Shown here piece after piece: positions 35,646-48,200 of a stretch of 64,000 nucleotides of DNA (the stretch's first letter is position 1; each line of letters begins with the position of its first letter). Both the position numbers and the translations under genes were made by a program. Source of the stretch: Thuidium tamariscinum. Its lineage: Eukaryota; Streptophyta; Bryopsida; Hypnales; Thuidiaceae. Under the pieces are notes generated by a model. It was given only the letters and a program-made list of their open reading frames with translations, was not told where the DNA came from and searched no databases. The stretch is taken from positions 20,777,052-20,841,051 of the forward strand of contig OX344755.2 of NCBI GenBank assembly GCA_947034885.2, written 5' to 3'.

Positions 35646-36441
35646 GAGCATCTCCACTTTAGCGCAAGATAGGACGCAAACTGGGCATATGGCCAGGCCA
35701 GGTCGCAAGAAATCTCCCACTGCACACAAAATAAGACTCAAGAAACGGCCAGCCACGGCAGAATTTCCCATGTACACGGCGAAATGCAGTGCACCCAATT
35801 TGACTCAAGTCAACTCAAGATGGCTTTCTTTTTGTATTGTTTCTTTGTTTTGAGGTGCTTTACAGTTAAAAAAACACATGGATCCCAATAAAGTGCCTCG
35901 ATTTCCAAAGAAAATGCTATTGGTGAGCTTATTCCCGTATTTGGGGTGGGGGAATTTTTTTTCCTAGGCTTGGCCAAGCTTTTGGCCACGCCAAGTGGTC
36001 CCTGGCTGGGCCACTTTTCCGAGTGAGGTGTGGAGATGCTTTCAGAGCATCTCCACTCCAACGCAAGATAGAACGCAAACTGGGCATATGGCCGAGCCGG
36101 GTTGCAAGAAATTCCCCACCGCACGCAAAATAAGACTTGAGAAATGGCCGGCCACGGTAGAATTTCCCATGTACATAGCGAAATGCCGAGTACCCGGCTT
36201 AGCTCAAGTCAACTCAAGATGGCTTTCTTTTTGTATTGTTTCCTTGTTCCGAGGTGCTTTACAGTTAAAAAAACACATGGATCCCAAGAAAGTGCCTCAA
36301 TTTCCGGAGAAAATCATATTGGTGAGCTTGTTCCCATGTTTGGGGTGGGGGAATTTTTTTTCCTTGGGCCTGGTCAAGCTTTTGGCCACGCCAAGTGGTC
36401 CCTAGCCAAGCCACTTTCCTCAGTGAGGAGTGGGGATGCTC
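35646..36441 (+). mobile_element. Head-to-tail dimer of Harbinger-like MITEs
   Basis: Two units of about 395-400 bp, 35646-36040 and 36045-36441, are clearly homologous along their length: GCATCTCCACT start, GACGCAAACTGGGCATATGG, TTTACAGTTAAAAAAACACA, TTGGCCACGCCAAGTGGTCC, ending AGTGAGG-GTGG-GATGCT. Each starts GAGCATCTCCAC and ends in its inverted form. TAA is directly repeated outside the pair (35643-35645, 36442-36444), whereas only TTCA separates the units, so the pair seems to behave as one insertion. No transposase was found. Confidence 0.8.
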
Positions 36442-36457
36442 TAACTAAGTGGGCAGG

Positions 36458-36615
36458 CATTAGATGTTTTTTGAGGGGTCAAGAAGACTGCGAGTTATCA
36501 CAGCAGGGAACAGGTTCGGCGAGGTTCGGCAAGGCGGTCTGACGTGGCCGAGAGACTGCCACGTCATCGACCCAAAAAAAAAAAAAAAAAAAAAAAATTT
36601 TGGTATTTGAAGACT

Positions 36616-36658
<43 letters not shown>

Positions 36659-36746
36659 ACAGCAGGCCGCTCCCCTCGCTGCGGGGAACAGCTGCGGGGG
36701 AACAGCACTGGAACAGTCTTCTGCAGGGGTCAAAAAACATCTAATG
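36458..36746. mobile_element. MITE-like element with CATTAG ends, copy 1
   Basis: Left end CATTAGATGTTTTTTGA and right end, reversed, CATTAGATGTTTTTTGACCC match, with AAGACTG continuing the inverted repeat about 25 bp inward. The interior has GACGTGGC...GCCACGTC and two poly-A runs (24 and 31 A). A diverged relative lies at 39219-39515. A target duplication was not clear. Confidence 0.7.
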
Positions 36747-39218
36747 TGTTTACTAATTTTATTCAAAATAAAAAAATGGTTGTTGAATTACCTTTTTTTA
36801 ATTGTTAAAAAATCTGAAATAATGATTAATTGAAGACTTCATTTCAGTTTTTGAAAGGGATACATTCAAAAACCATTTCTAGTGCTTTTCACATGTTGCA
36901 TTACTAGTTTTTGAATCAAGCTAGATTTTTTTTGAAACTGCGCATGTATGGATATTTCAAGGCCTATTGATCATTCACAAATAGGGTCTTATAGCATATT
37001 GTGTTTGAAAATTCATAACTAATTCAATAATGCTTCAAAAAATATGAAATGACTTGTGTTACATTCCTCATCTATTTTTCCTTGACTGAAAAATAAACTA
37101 AAAATGTTTCCATCTAAAGACATATACAGAAAAGGCAAATCAGTTCTTAAATGAGTTGTTTCTTAGCCTCCTACCATACTGGGGAAAATAGTCATTGCAC
37201 TTTAATGTGGACTTAGTAGGTGGGGATGGATTAAATAAGAAACGCACACGTATGAGATTCTCTTAAATAAACAAGTCTCTGCCAATGAGGTTGTCCACTT
37301 GTTGTGCATTGAAATTGGTGAAACTTCCCCTCTTCCTTTCTCGTTTGCCGATCCCAACAAGACAATCGATGGTTGTTCTTTTGTGTCATTTGTTGGATGT
37401 GCATTGTTGTCGCCTACTGGGCAAGCATGTAAGGAGGCTCTAAGTCTAAAGGGATCATCATAACCAATTGTTGACTTTTCAATGCTAAGATGGCACCATC
37501 CCATTGGCAACCTATTATCATTGTCATCATGATTTGCAACCCATAACCTATTTGCGGTTGGTGCAACCATCATCGATTATCTAATACATAATAGAGAACT
37601 TAATTTCCATCCCCATATGAATGGCCATAGACATTTAGCCAAGTACATCATGCTTTGCTATACAAGATAATTGCAAAATTGGAGTCCCATCCCTTCAGTT
37701 CCTTGACTATGTTTACTCCAAAAACAATCAAAAACTACCAATTCTCATACCAATATCATTTTTTTTAAAACGTTTTTTGAGATTTATAATTGTAGGATCT
37801 CGTAGTAAATTTGTTTCAAAACATGAGGAGAAAAATTTCACAATTTTCCTCCATGTAGATTGCAAGATATTAGTGTTTGAATGCTCAAAATAATTCTTTG
37901 CACCCTATAGAAAGTAGGGCAATTGCACTTGAGAAGGTGACCATCATATAAAAAGTGGTTCAAAATGGTTGTGCTTCTTTAGATTCACTATTGAGGCCAA
38001 GTAGGATACTTGTGTAAAACATTTCAAATTATTTGGAATTGTACAACATACAGGAAAAAAATAGTAAGTAAAAATACAAAAGTCTTAAGAATTTGTTGAT
38101 GGAATTGAAAAATGACAATCCCAATGATTGCAACATTGTAATGAATAATTTACATCCTATGATTCAATTTTTCCTAAAAATATTTAAATAGAATAAAATA
38201 AAAGACCTCATTGTTTATTTTACTGTCGTGAATCCATAACTACCTACAAAATGAAGAAAACCAATTTCAAACTTTAGTTTATTGAAAAATGCAATTTTTT
38301 CTAATCTATTGCAAATTGCCTATAATTTATAAAAATACCAAACATATTAGACTATAAATTTTGACTCATATTTTCAAATGTCCTAATTTCTAGTACATAT
38401 GAAAGATATTCCTCATCTCCATCATTAATTCAAATTTGATCATGAAATATGGAAATCTCTAGTCACACATACTTGCCCAAAATTGTTATATTTTCAAATT
38501 TAGGAAGTTGTCCCTTTAGATATTTACCCCCTATAGGTCTAAGGCACCAAATTTTTTTGTTGGCAATCGTGTTGGAAATACTTTGAAATTAAATTAAACC
38601 TAACAAAGTAGTTATTTTTCATAGTTCATATTCTAAATATTCTTTTTAAATTCTAGTTTTAGTATAAGAAGTTTGTTCTAAGGAAGATGGTCAAGTAGAA
38701 ATCTATGCTTATAGGTTCAATATTCAAATTCAAAATATCTTAGTTTAAATTTAATAATTCAATTTCAAATTCCTTAGCCTAAAACATTACTACAATGACA
38801 TTGCACTCATATATTAATTGGAATTACAATTTGCATTTATTCATTCCACAAACATTTCCATAATGTCCACAACCCAATTAATCAATCACTTACTCCAATT
38901 AGAGTACCAATTGAGCAATCATCACACTCTTACAAATGCTTTGAACTAAATTTTATAGTGTATGTATGTAAGTGTGTGTGTGTATATATATATATAATTT
39001 CATTGCATTAACGAAATTGATGTGTACATCATCCATTAGAGTTTCATAGTTTGCTTAAATAGCAAGTTCATCATTTTATGATATTCTACCAACTTAATAT
39101 TTCTAATTTCTTTTACACCATTTCCATTTTTTAATTTAATTCACATTTAATAGTTTCATCTCTTTTCTCACCACCATCACCATCATCTAAATTCTAAAAA
39201 AGAAAATTACATAGCCAA
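36747..39218. other. AT-rich gene-free DNA with a reverse dispersed-repeat copy
   Basis: Contains a reverse-oriented relative of the dispersed repeat at about 37730-38290 (for example GATTGCAAGATATT, the complement of AATATCTTGCAATC at 63289). A (GT)n(AT)n microsatellite lies near 38970-38995. A 123-codon minus frame (37202-37573) is open but unlike any family known to me. Confidence 0.5.
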
Positions 39219-39515
39219 CATTAGAGGATTTTTGAAGCCATTGAAAGACTGTAGGTTCCAAGACTACGGGTTCCCGAATAGTGGAAACGCAGTTTCTGCT
39301 GCGTGAATAGAAATCCTACGTGGTTGAGAAAGTGCCACATCATAAAATTTTAAAAAATTTGAATTTTTTTTGGGCTTTTTTCATATTTCAGGACACCCCC
39401 CCCCCAATTTTTTTTATTTTTTGGTAAATGCTAACTTGACAGCAGCCAGCAATTACGGGAATTTTGGGGAACAGCCTCGAAACGGCCCTTTGGAGGCCTC
39501 AAATCCCCTCTAATG
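39219..39515. mobile_element. MITE-like element with CATTAG ends, copy 2
   Basis: Ends CATTAGAGGATTTTTGAAGCC and, reversed, CATTAGAGGGGATTTGAGGCC are inverted repeats. The interior keeps ACGTGGTTGAGA...TGCCACATCA and TTGACAGCAGCC, matching ACGTGGCCGAGA...TGCCACGTCA and CTGACAGCAGGC of the 36458-36746 copy, so they are one family. It contains a C-run of 10. Confidence 0.65.
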
Positions 39516-39754
39516 CTTATGCTAAGACTCTCATCGAACACACTCAACATTGGGTAACTTTAGAATAAATCCTCACCAACCTAATAGGATCCAAGACAAT
39601 GGTTGCACAATAAACCACCAAAGCAAACGACCAAATTAGAACTACATCTTCAAACACCGACTAGATTCCTATTCGGCCATCACCAACTTGATAGTTGGTA
39701 GCATTGTCAATACTTTGTCAATGGGAAGAAAAATATAAGAAAAATGGGTATTTT

Positions 39755-39928
39755 AAGTGAGTTTTTAAGTATAGTCCTAGACATCAAATTATGAGTGATG
39801 ATTTTTAAGATAATTTTGAGCAAAAATTTACTAAAAATTCATGTACTAGTAAATTTTTGCTCAAAATTGTCTTAAAGTTCATTACTCATGATTTGATGTC
39901 TAAAACAATACTAACTTAAAAAGTCACT
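39755..39928. repeat. Imperfect palindrome, about 174 bp
   Basis: Left arm AGTGAGTTTTTAAGTATAGT pairs with right arm ending ACTAACTTAAAAAGTCACT. Inner blocks AGACATCAAATTATGAGT / ACTCATGATTTGATGTCT and TTTTGAGCAAAAATTTAC / GTAAATTTTTGCTCAAAA pair well. It may be an old foldback element. Confidence 0.75.
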
Positions 39929-42900
39929 TTTATCTTATAGTGATTTAATTTCCAAAATTAAAATTATTGTAAGCTTTGGGAGCCAAAAAGTACATTACAC
40001 CAATAACCAAAGTCTAGAGTCTTCAAATTTTGATCATATTGTGACCAATGATACTAGTGTGTGAGTATAAATATGCGAGCATGTGAGCATGTGAGCTTTT
40101 ACTATGTATATAAGTAGATATACTACTACCTTTGAAGGTGCTTATAGTAGAAATATCTATAATATAGGTACCTATAGTATAAATATACTCTTATCATAAA
40201 AGGTTTCTATTATATATGCTCCTATACTATAGGTGTATTATCTTTGAGGCTCATAAGTTCACACTTCTATGCTCACATACTAGCAATCATGATGTTGTAA
40301 CTACTTTTTGGTCACTTCTTCCACTTACTACTACAAGACATGTGTCATTATTTTAATAGTCTCAACCTCATAAAGGACCAATAAAAACATTGTAATCTTT
40401 GGTTGGATATCTCTTGCCACCATAATTAGCATTAGAAGGTTTTTTAGCCCTTTAGGAGACTATTTTGAGGTTGTTTCCCAAATCTATTCCTTACATAGTG
40501 GATCACTTGTTGGTTTGATTTTTCAAATTGAAAAAAAAATTGAAAATTGATTTTCTTAAGATTCCAATTTTTTTTTAAATCAATAAATATTATTTAACAT
40601 GGTAATATCTAAACTACATCAGCTTGCTTTATTTGGTAGAGTTTCCAAAGTTCTCACAACATTCCCATAGTCTAGGAACCCACAATCTTTTGGAGGCTTT
40701 AAAAATCACGTAATGAAGTATTGCATTCCTAGAAATTAGTTGTTGGCATGTTTGACAATTGGTGCTTCAATCTTTATACTAAAGCAATCCTTAAACATTG
40801 AAGCAAACATTTGTATCTATTAAATGACAAAAAAAATTCTGTAAAGGAGAAAAATGAAACTATTCATCTTTAGAATTCTATATGAAAAGCAAAAATCTTC
40901 TACAATACTATAGTTTTCAATGAGTGTTGTTTGGATTTTTTTAAAGAAGATATTCTAACAGTACCAAATTATACAATTCTTGCAATCACCATTCCCTCTT
41001 TTAAGGGTTAACTCCTTAATGACTAAGAAGCCTAAATTGTGCTTCATGTATTTTTAGCAATTTTAAAGAGTTTATTTGGAAATTTTATTTATTTATTTTG
41101 ATGATCATTTATTCAAACTAATGCATGCAATGTTCTTCACTCAAGCTAAAGATATAATAAAATTTTCCATTTAGATTATCTTTTCTATAGTTTGATCAAT
41201 CAAAATCTACAATTTAAAATCATGAATTCTTAGTATGTAAAGGGTTGAACCCTTCTACAATATTTTGTCCCAAAAAATTCCTTTGAGTAGTATTAGAATC
41301 ATATTTTGCTAACAACATTAGCACTTATGTGTCTAATATTTAATTAGAGCCCAAAGAAAGACTTGACAAAAGTAAAATTTAATTTATATTGTTTAGGCTA
41401 ACCATTCTAAATTGAATAAGGTACAAACATTTAGCAAGGTTGGGATACTTCATTAAATAGTTTGCAAAAAATTATTATAAATGGATAGCACATGTCTACC
41501 CCAAAAGATACAATAAATCTTCCCGTTATGGGAGATTTGAGACCTTTGGAAGAGTGCAAATTCCTAAACTATGGGAATGCTAAGAACACTACCACCTTAG
41601 CAATATAATATGGTCAAGCAACTTCCACGTCAAATGATATTAATTAATTATTATAATTAATGATTGTATTTTTAAAATAACAAATTGTTCAAGGCTCACA
41701 AGCCCTTGTTTTTGTACTCACATGTATAATAGCATTATTGTTACAACAAACCATTTCAATTTCCTTCCATCCAAAATAAATGAAAAAAATCTAGGATGTA
41801 TTCCTTCAATACCTATCCAATAGAGTCAAATAGCTCAATACAAAAGTCAAGTAGTCGTCCTCTAACGGCTTGCATGGAAGGTATTACGCTTTGATAGATA
41901 TCTGGGAGGAATTTAAGTGTTAATTAAATCAAGGATTGTGGCTGATCAAGGAGGCTTAGAAGACAATTTTGTTCATTGTAGAGGTTTTCTTTTCAATTAT
42001 GCAAAAGAGCCCCCTACTTCATTGGTAAATAATAGAAGGGAGACATAGTAGATTTATTGAATTTGTGAAACTTTTGTCTTCACCATTTTGATTGGAAAAG
42101 GAAGTTCAACAAGTTCATTGCACTAATTCCGTGGTGCCAAGTAGTAAGCCGCTTCATTGAACATCCTACCCCTATTAAAATGAAGGAGGGGGGTTGAATG
42201 ACTTCTTGTCAACTCTAATAAGGGCTTGCTTACACTATAAATTTTTTTAGTTGAAGACCCCTAAAATGAAGCATTTTGATTTGAAAATAGCTACAATTCC
42301 AATATCTTTCAATCAAAACATTCCATTTCTTTGGGCTCCTACCCAAATTTTTTGGTGTAAGGTAGCCGACCCCTTTTCAATTAGCAGGGTCATTGCAAGA
42401 AACACTGGTCCTATTTCGCGTCACAATGCAAACCACTTTTTTGTTTTCCACTATAACTTTTGGAGATTAAGTCCAATGAACATGAAATTTTTATTGAACA
42501 TACCTAACTTGAAGTTTATTAGATCCCTTATTTTTTTAAAATTTTAAAAAATCAATTTATATTAAATTTTTTTTTGTTGAGCTGTTACAAAATTTTGTTT
42601 ATGGTTATCATTATGTTCGCAGTGTCTAAATTTAATGATTTGAAGACGAAACTTTCATGGTCTATTTGCTTAGGTGTAAAACCTATAAATTCCAAATAAA
42701 AATCTAAAAATATATTTTTTTATGTCTTCCACATGATTACAAATTTTTTCCTATAGCACGCAATTTTTGAACATTGATGATGGTTCTAAAATTGTTCTTT
42801 TCGTCAAATCTCATCAAAATCAAATTTCCTAAAATGGTCAATTTTTAGTTTTTCTTAAAATTGATTTTCCTATTTTTTACAAATTAAAATGTGGAAGTAC

Positions 42901-44525
42901 TAATTTCATGAGATTTTGCACTTTTTTGGATTTCCTACTTAGAGATTTTTCCTATGCCTTTCCTTTCTAGGGTACCTTTTTCTTAAAGGTTTATACATGA
43001 AACATATTTTTCACTTTTAAAACTTGTTTTTCTAATTTTAAAGTACTCCAAAAAAAAAGACTACGTTTGAAAACGCTACGCTTTTTACACGGTGTTTCTT
43101 ACAACGACCCAACACCCTATTTGTAACGTCTAAATTGTTCCATTTCTAAGCATAGGAAGTAGGAGGAACCGGCCCACTATGATGCATTATGAGTTGTTGA
43201 TTTCATTTTCATTTTTTGAAGAGCCTATGATTGGAATTAGACATAAATATATGTCAAGAATAGATTTCATAAAATATTAACAAATAAAATTTATAGTATT
43301 GTTTTGGGACGAAAAAAAAATGAGAAAATTGCAAATCTATCTTAAATATGCTTCTCTACATGGGAGAAAATTCCCCCCCTCCCAAACTCAACCAAAAACT
43401 ATATTGAATCCCTTAACCCCTAAAGGACATTGGAACCATTTTATGGTCAATGAACAAGAGAGCCTTTTGCAGAACAAGACAGAATTGCAAGCATTCATCT
43501 TCAGAATTAGGGGTGGAAAAGAAAGATCTTCTACAATTCTTTGACTTCAAATGTGCACTTTTGGATTTTTTTAATATTGATGAATCCCATGGTTTTAGAA
43601 AAGATGGTTTCTTAGGTGACCCCGCGTTGTTTAAGGGTTAAGTGATTGGAAATGGGCTGTAACTTGTAAGCTTTTCACCCCTAGAGTATTTGGAATCATA
43701 TTCAAAATTGATGATTTGGGAAAAATCATTGTCAAGTACTATTTGGAAGAATATTTTTTGATTGTAATACAAACAAAGTTGTAAATTTTGAGTTTTAGAT
43801 TCCATCCATATGGTTAGATTCCCAAATGCTTTCATCAATATTTTTCTATAAATTTTGAAAGGAAAATTTCAAAATCCCTTCAAAATTTAGTTACAAGCAA
43901 AATTGTTATTTTTCAAGTAAAACTTGTTGGAGTGGGTTTGAAATGAGGTTCTCTTCATATGATAATTTTTTGAAATTTTTTTGTTCTTTAATTCTATGAC
44001 TTCATTTTTGCAAATTTGGTTTTGACTTACACCACTTGACATAAGGAAGAAACACCCATTTCCATCCTTCTCCCTATTCTTGGACCCTAGAGTATCACTA
44101 AATTTGTCCATAAGCATTCATTAAAGTGTCCGACAAATGTTTAATTCTAATTTGCTGGCACAGTTGTAAGACACATGTATAATTTTCTTTCACTGACAAC
44201 TGATTTCAATAAAGTTTAGTTGAGGGTACACCTATAGGATGGTTCCAGTGGTCTAGGGAGCCAACACTTTGAAAATTTATAGAAATTACATGCTGATTCC
44301 AAAAAACTTAATTTTTTTTTAATGTTCATGATTTTTACTCACTAAAACTAGAAAAATATCATTTTCAGAAAAATATGATTTCAACTATGTTGAATTCTTT
44401 ATTAGGACGGTTTTGGGTGTTTCTACCATACTTCGACATTTGTAATTTTAGAAAATTATGAACTCTTGTAATACCAACTCCAACCCTTGAATAGAACAAA
44501 AACTTCATAAAGAATTTCTAAAAAT
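39929..44525. other. AT-rich gene-free DNA
   Basis: Low-complexity AT-rich sequence. Open frames such as 42251-42547 are lysine/phenylalanine/isoleucine-rich products of base composition. Nothing was supported as a gene. Confidence 0.5.
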
Positions 44526-44527
44526 TA

Positions 44528-44800
44528 AGGTAGGTACACCCAAAAGCGCCCTGTTCCTAAAAGCGCCATCTACAATGCACATACATTTCTGAAATCAGTC
44601 ATGTTCACAGACTGTAGATGGCGCTTTCAGAAACACACTTTGACTGTTAATAACTTTTGCATATAGTATCCAAATCCTGCGTTCTTTGGTGCGTTGGAAC
44701 ATGCTTTCACTTGCCAACAAGACTACATAAAAATTTGAACTAATTAATAGCAGGAACTAGGCTCAGTATGAATAAGTGGCGCTTTTGGGTGTACCTACCT
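44528..44800 (-). mobile_element. 273-bp TA-flanked MITE, copy B (inverted relative to A)
   Basis: Reverse complement of 30315-30587 with few differences and the same length. Left end AGGTAGGTACACCCAAAAGC, right end reversed AGGTAGGTACACCCAAAAGC, with TA on both sides (44526-44527, 44801-44802). It inserted about 450 bp upstream of the GPAT9 start codon. Confidence 0.85.
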
Positions 44801-44802
44801 TA

Positions 44803-45257
44803 GAATGACTTCCATCCGAGCAATAAGTTAAGTAACGAGTTTGAACATTTCTGACTTAGAATTGTGCCAGTGCAGTGAAGGCTTGTGGCAGGCACTGTTC
44901 CCAAGAAAAAGCTGAATAAATTGTTATTAAAATGTTGGGAACTGAAAGAGGATCATATTTTTAAAAAAAAATGAAATATAGGATTGTAGCAACTAGCAAG
45001 CCAGGGTGAGGCTGTGCGGCTCCCTCCAAACGCCTTGCTTCTCTACCCGGGCCCCTTCCAGCCAGCCTTGGCGCGTGGATTTCCACGCCCCTGAGTAGTG
45101 TCGATGCTCTCCTGCCAGTCCCCTGTCTGTCCCTTCGTCGCACCAGCGCAGTAAGCTTAAGTTACTTGTGAATTCTTGACAAAAACTAGCCGACGGAGAT
45201 TCATAACCATTACAATTGAGATTCTCTTTAGGGTTTGGTTGAATCGAGTTTGCAGCT
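44803..45257 (+). promoter_or_regulatory. GPAT9 upstream region with telo-box
   Basis: Region between copy B of the 273-bp element and the GPAT9 ATG. TTAGGGTTT (45228-45236), a plant telo-box, lies about 22 bp before the start codon, probably in the 5' leader. Such boxes are common near starts of housekeeping plant genes. No TATA box was convincing. Confidence 0.45.
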
Positions 45258-48200
45258 ATGGAAGGGTCTGAGAATTTGGGAGCCAGCGGAGGGAGTGTGG
45301 AGACGACGACCGGGAGGGGCATCAGCTCGGAAGTGGTGAACGATGATTTTCTGGACGCGCATGTGGAGGAGGATCATTCTCCGGTGGCCTACCTCGACAA
45401 TAAGATGCAATTGTCAGTGTTTTTTTTTTTTTTTTTCCCATTCCAATCTCAGAGTGGAGGTTTTGGCTCTAGTTTGGGTTGTTAATCGTAGACCTGATGG
45501 TGATTACTGGGTTGCAGGCGAGACCTGTTGGATCTTTCGGAAGTGCTCAGGGAAGCAGGGAGCGCAATCATTGATGTAAGCAATCCTGTGTAATTTTTCG
45601 AAGCTGACCTGGGTTTAGAAACTTGATACTGAAACTTGATTTTGGAATTGGATGTTGAATTCGCCTTGTTCTGGAGAATTCTGTTATTGAATCGTTGGTT
45701 TGGGTTTGTTGTCTCTTTCTCAAGAAGAGAGGCGAGGAAATGGTTCTGAAAGTGCGGTGACCCATGAAAATGAGATTTCGGATAAAACCATTACACTAAT
45801 AAAATCCAGATTAGGTCTGCGTGAACAATCAATTTGCGTCGCAACTTATTTTTTTCTATTTTCAGCGGGTTTCTTCAAGTGAAATTCAGTGCCCTTCATA
45901 GACTGCGGTGTAGTAACGTGCTGGTGCCACCGTTTCAAAGGATTTATTTCTTATGTCTAGTGGAATTGTGAATTGTGGTAATAAGAGTATTGACATCTAA
46001 GATTGTCGACTAGGGTTTTGAGTTTCTCAATTCTGATATCAAGGTTTACAGAAGAGGGGATGATTCTACCAAGGATTTTATAGAAAGATTTATGATAATT
46101 ATACGTTCTATTTGGGGATGAGGGAGAACTCTTGTGATCAGCCGCTTGTTTTGAAAGATTCAATTAGGGTACTCGGAAGGTTTTTTTCGAGTTCTTTCTT
46201 GTCATTGAATTTTCTGGGTTGTATTCACAGGATTCCTTCACTAGGTGTTTCAAGTCTAATCCCCCGGAACCGTGGAATTGGAACATATACTTGTTTCCGC
46301 TTTGGGTGTGTGGCGTGGTTGTGCGGTATCTGATCCTTTTTCCTATCAGGTTCGATTTTCTGACCTCTTTCACAATTTCACAAATTTGTAGTTCTCTTGT
46401 CTGCTCTGGTTTCGTGAGATCGGGGCTCTGAATTGCACTGAGATATTGGTTGGCGTGAACAGACTTCTTCTTCTCGCACTTGGGTGGATTATTTTTCTAG
46501 GTCTTTTCTTTCCTATACACGCAGCATTAAAATCCCACGATCGTCTCCGACGTCAAATCGAGGTTAGTTCAATTGTATCTAATAATCTCCATGGCCTGAG
46601 TCAACCGACAGATTGGAAGGAGCTGATTGAAACCTCTACCGGAACAATGAGCCTTCTTGGGTGTATGTACTTATTCTTAGTTTCCTTGTTTAGTCCAATA
46701 CTATGAGAGATTCGTCGCACAATCAATCAATAAGGTGTACTTGAGAAAACAGTATTAAGCTTGTAGTGTTTTATTATTATTAATCATCACATTGCTCAAA
46801 TACAATATAGAAAGGGGAAAATATAGTATCTGAAATTTTTCAAGGTTCCTTTTGGGATTTCAAACTTCTGTCAAATGACTTCGTCGGTACAGCACATCCT
46901 GATTCACCTTCATGTTCTGCTGTAAACAGCGAGGCTTGGTGGAGTTTATTTGTAGTGTGTTTGTAGCCTCGTGGACGGGTGTTGTCAGATACCATGGACC
47001 AAGACCAAGTAGGCGACCCAAGCAGGTACTCCTTGTCTGCCTGTTTGACATTGAAAATTCCAGTGTTCCTAACTCAGAATACTTTTTGGTGTTAAGAATT
47101 TACAGTAGACATTTTTCAGCTGTGATTGAGGAATATATTATAGACTCTTATATCGACATGAGATTGCCATTATATGAAAAGTGTAATCATTTTCACAACA
47201 TTTGCTGATGGAATCGTATAAACCTTGTCAGAACTTACAGGGAACTAAGGTGTCAGACCATGCTTGTGGCTGTGTTGCGTTAGAGAGCCGATCTTGAGGG
47301 GCAAATGCTTTGCATCTGGTTGGCAATTTGATTCTGTGGATTTCCTTACGGTGTTCTTGGTCCTGAATTGTAAATCGGATCTGTTCGTGGAGCTGACAGC
47401 GTGCACTAGGTATATTACAATTTAGTTAAAAAAATATTGTCGATATTACGGGGGTTGAAAATGCTTGTAACCATTACGTGTATTTCAAACTTTGCAGGTG
47501 TTTGTAGCAAATCATACATCGATGATTGATTTTGTCATATTGGAACAGATGACCGGTTTTTCTGTGATTATGCAGAAGCATCCGGGATGGGTTGGTCAGT
47601 CATTTCCTTCTATCTTCTTCTCCGAATATCATGTTATTCCAACAACTTGTTGATGGAATTCAAGAATGTCGCTCGTGTATCCTGTTTCTCTACCGTGACT
47701 TTTCTGACAAGCTACTTTGCGGGGATATAGGGATCAGTTTTAGATGGTCTGAAAGAGACAGAAACGGTGTTTATTGATGTGTGCTGACGAAGTCAAGTTA
47801 CGAAAAAGAAGACAGTTACTAATTGTAACATATTTGTTTATGTTCGGTGCAGGATTTTTGCAGACTACTGTGCTTGACAGTCTTGGTTGCATATGGTTCA
47901 ACAGGACAGAGGCTACTGATCGCCACGCTGTTGCAAAGAAGTAATATCACTTCCACATTAAATGATAACTTTCCTTGTTCTCCTTCCATTCATTTTTTGG
48001 GGGTACGTCTATGTATTTGTTAAGGAGAATGTGTGGTTAAGAGAGTCATCTGAGCTGTTTGTATTTTTATTTCAGGTTAAAGAAACACATTGCAGACCCA
48101 GAGGCAAATCCTCTCTTGATTTTTCCCGAAGGCACATGTGTTAACAATGAGTATTGTGTCATGTTTAAGAAGGTAATTTGTACAAACTAAGCCGTTTATT

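Noticed and set aside
35995-36542. Two overlapping plus-strand frames of over 130 codons
   Set aside because: They lie within the Harbinger-like dimer and are not shared cleanly by both units; no protein resemblance.
36574-36654. Two poly-A runs suggesting a retrogene tail
   Set aside because: They lie inside an element bounded by inverted CATTAG ends, with no coding sequence immediately upstream.
37202-37573. 123-codon minus-strand frame as a possible gene
   Set aside because: No recognised motif, no splice or promoter context, and dispersed-repeat sequence nearby. Kept only as a mention in the region entry.
42251-42547. 98-codon plus-strand frame
   Set aside because: Composition (Phe, Ile, Asn, Lys) follows the AT-rich DNA; no family resemblance.
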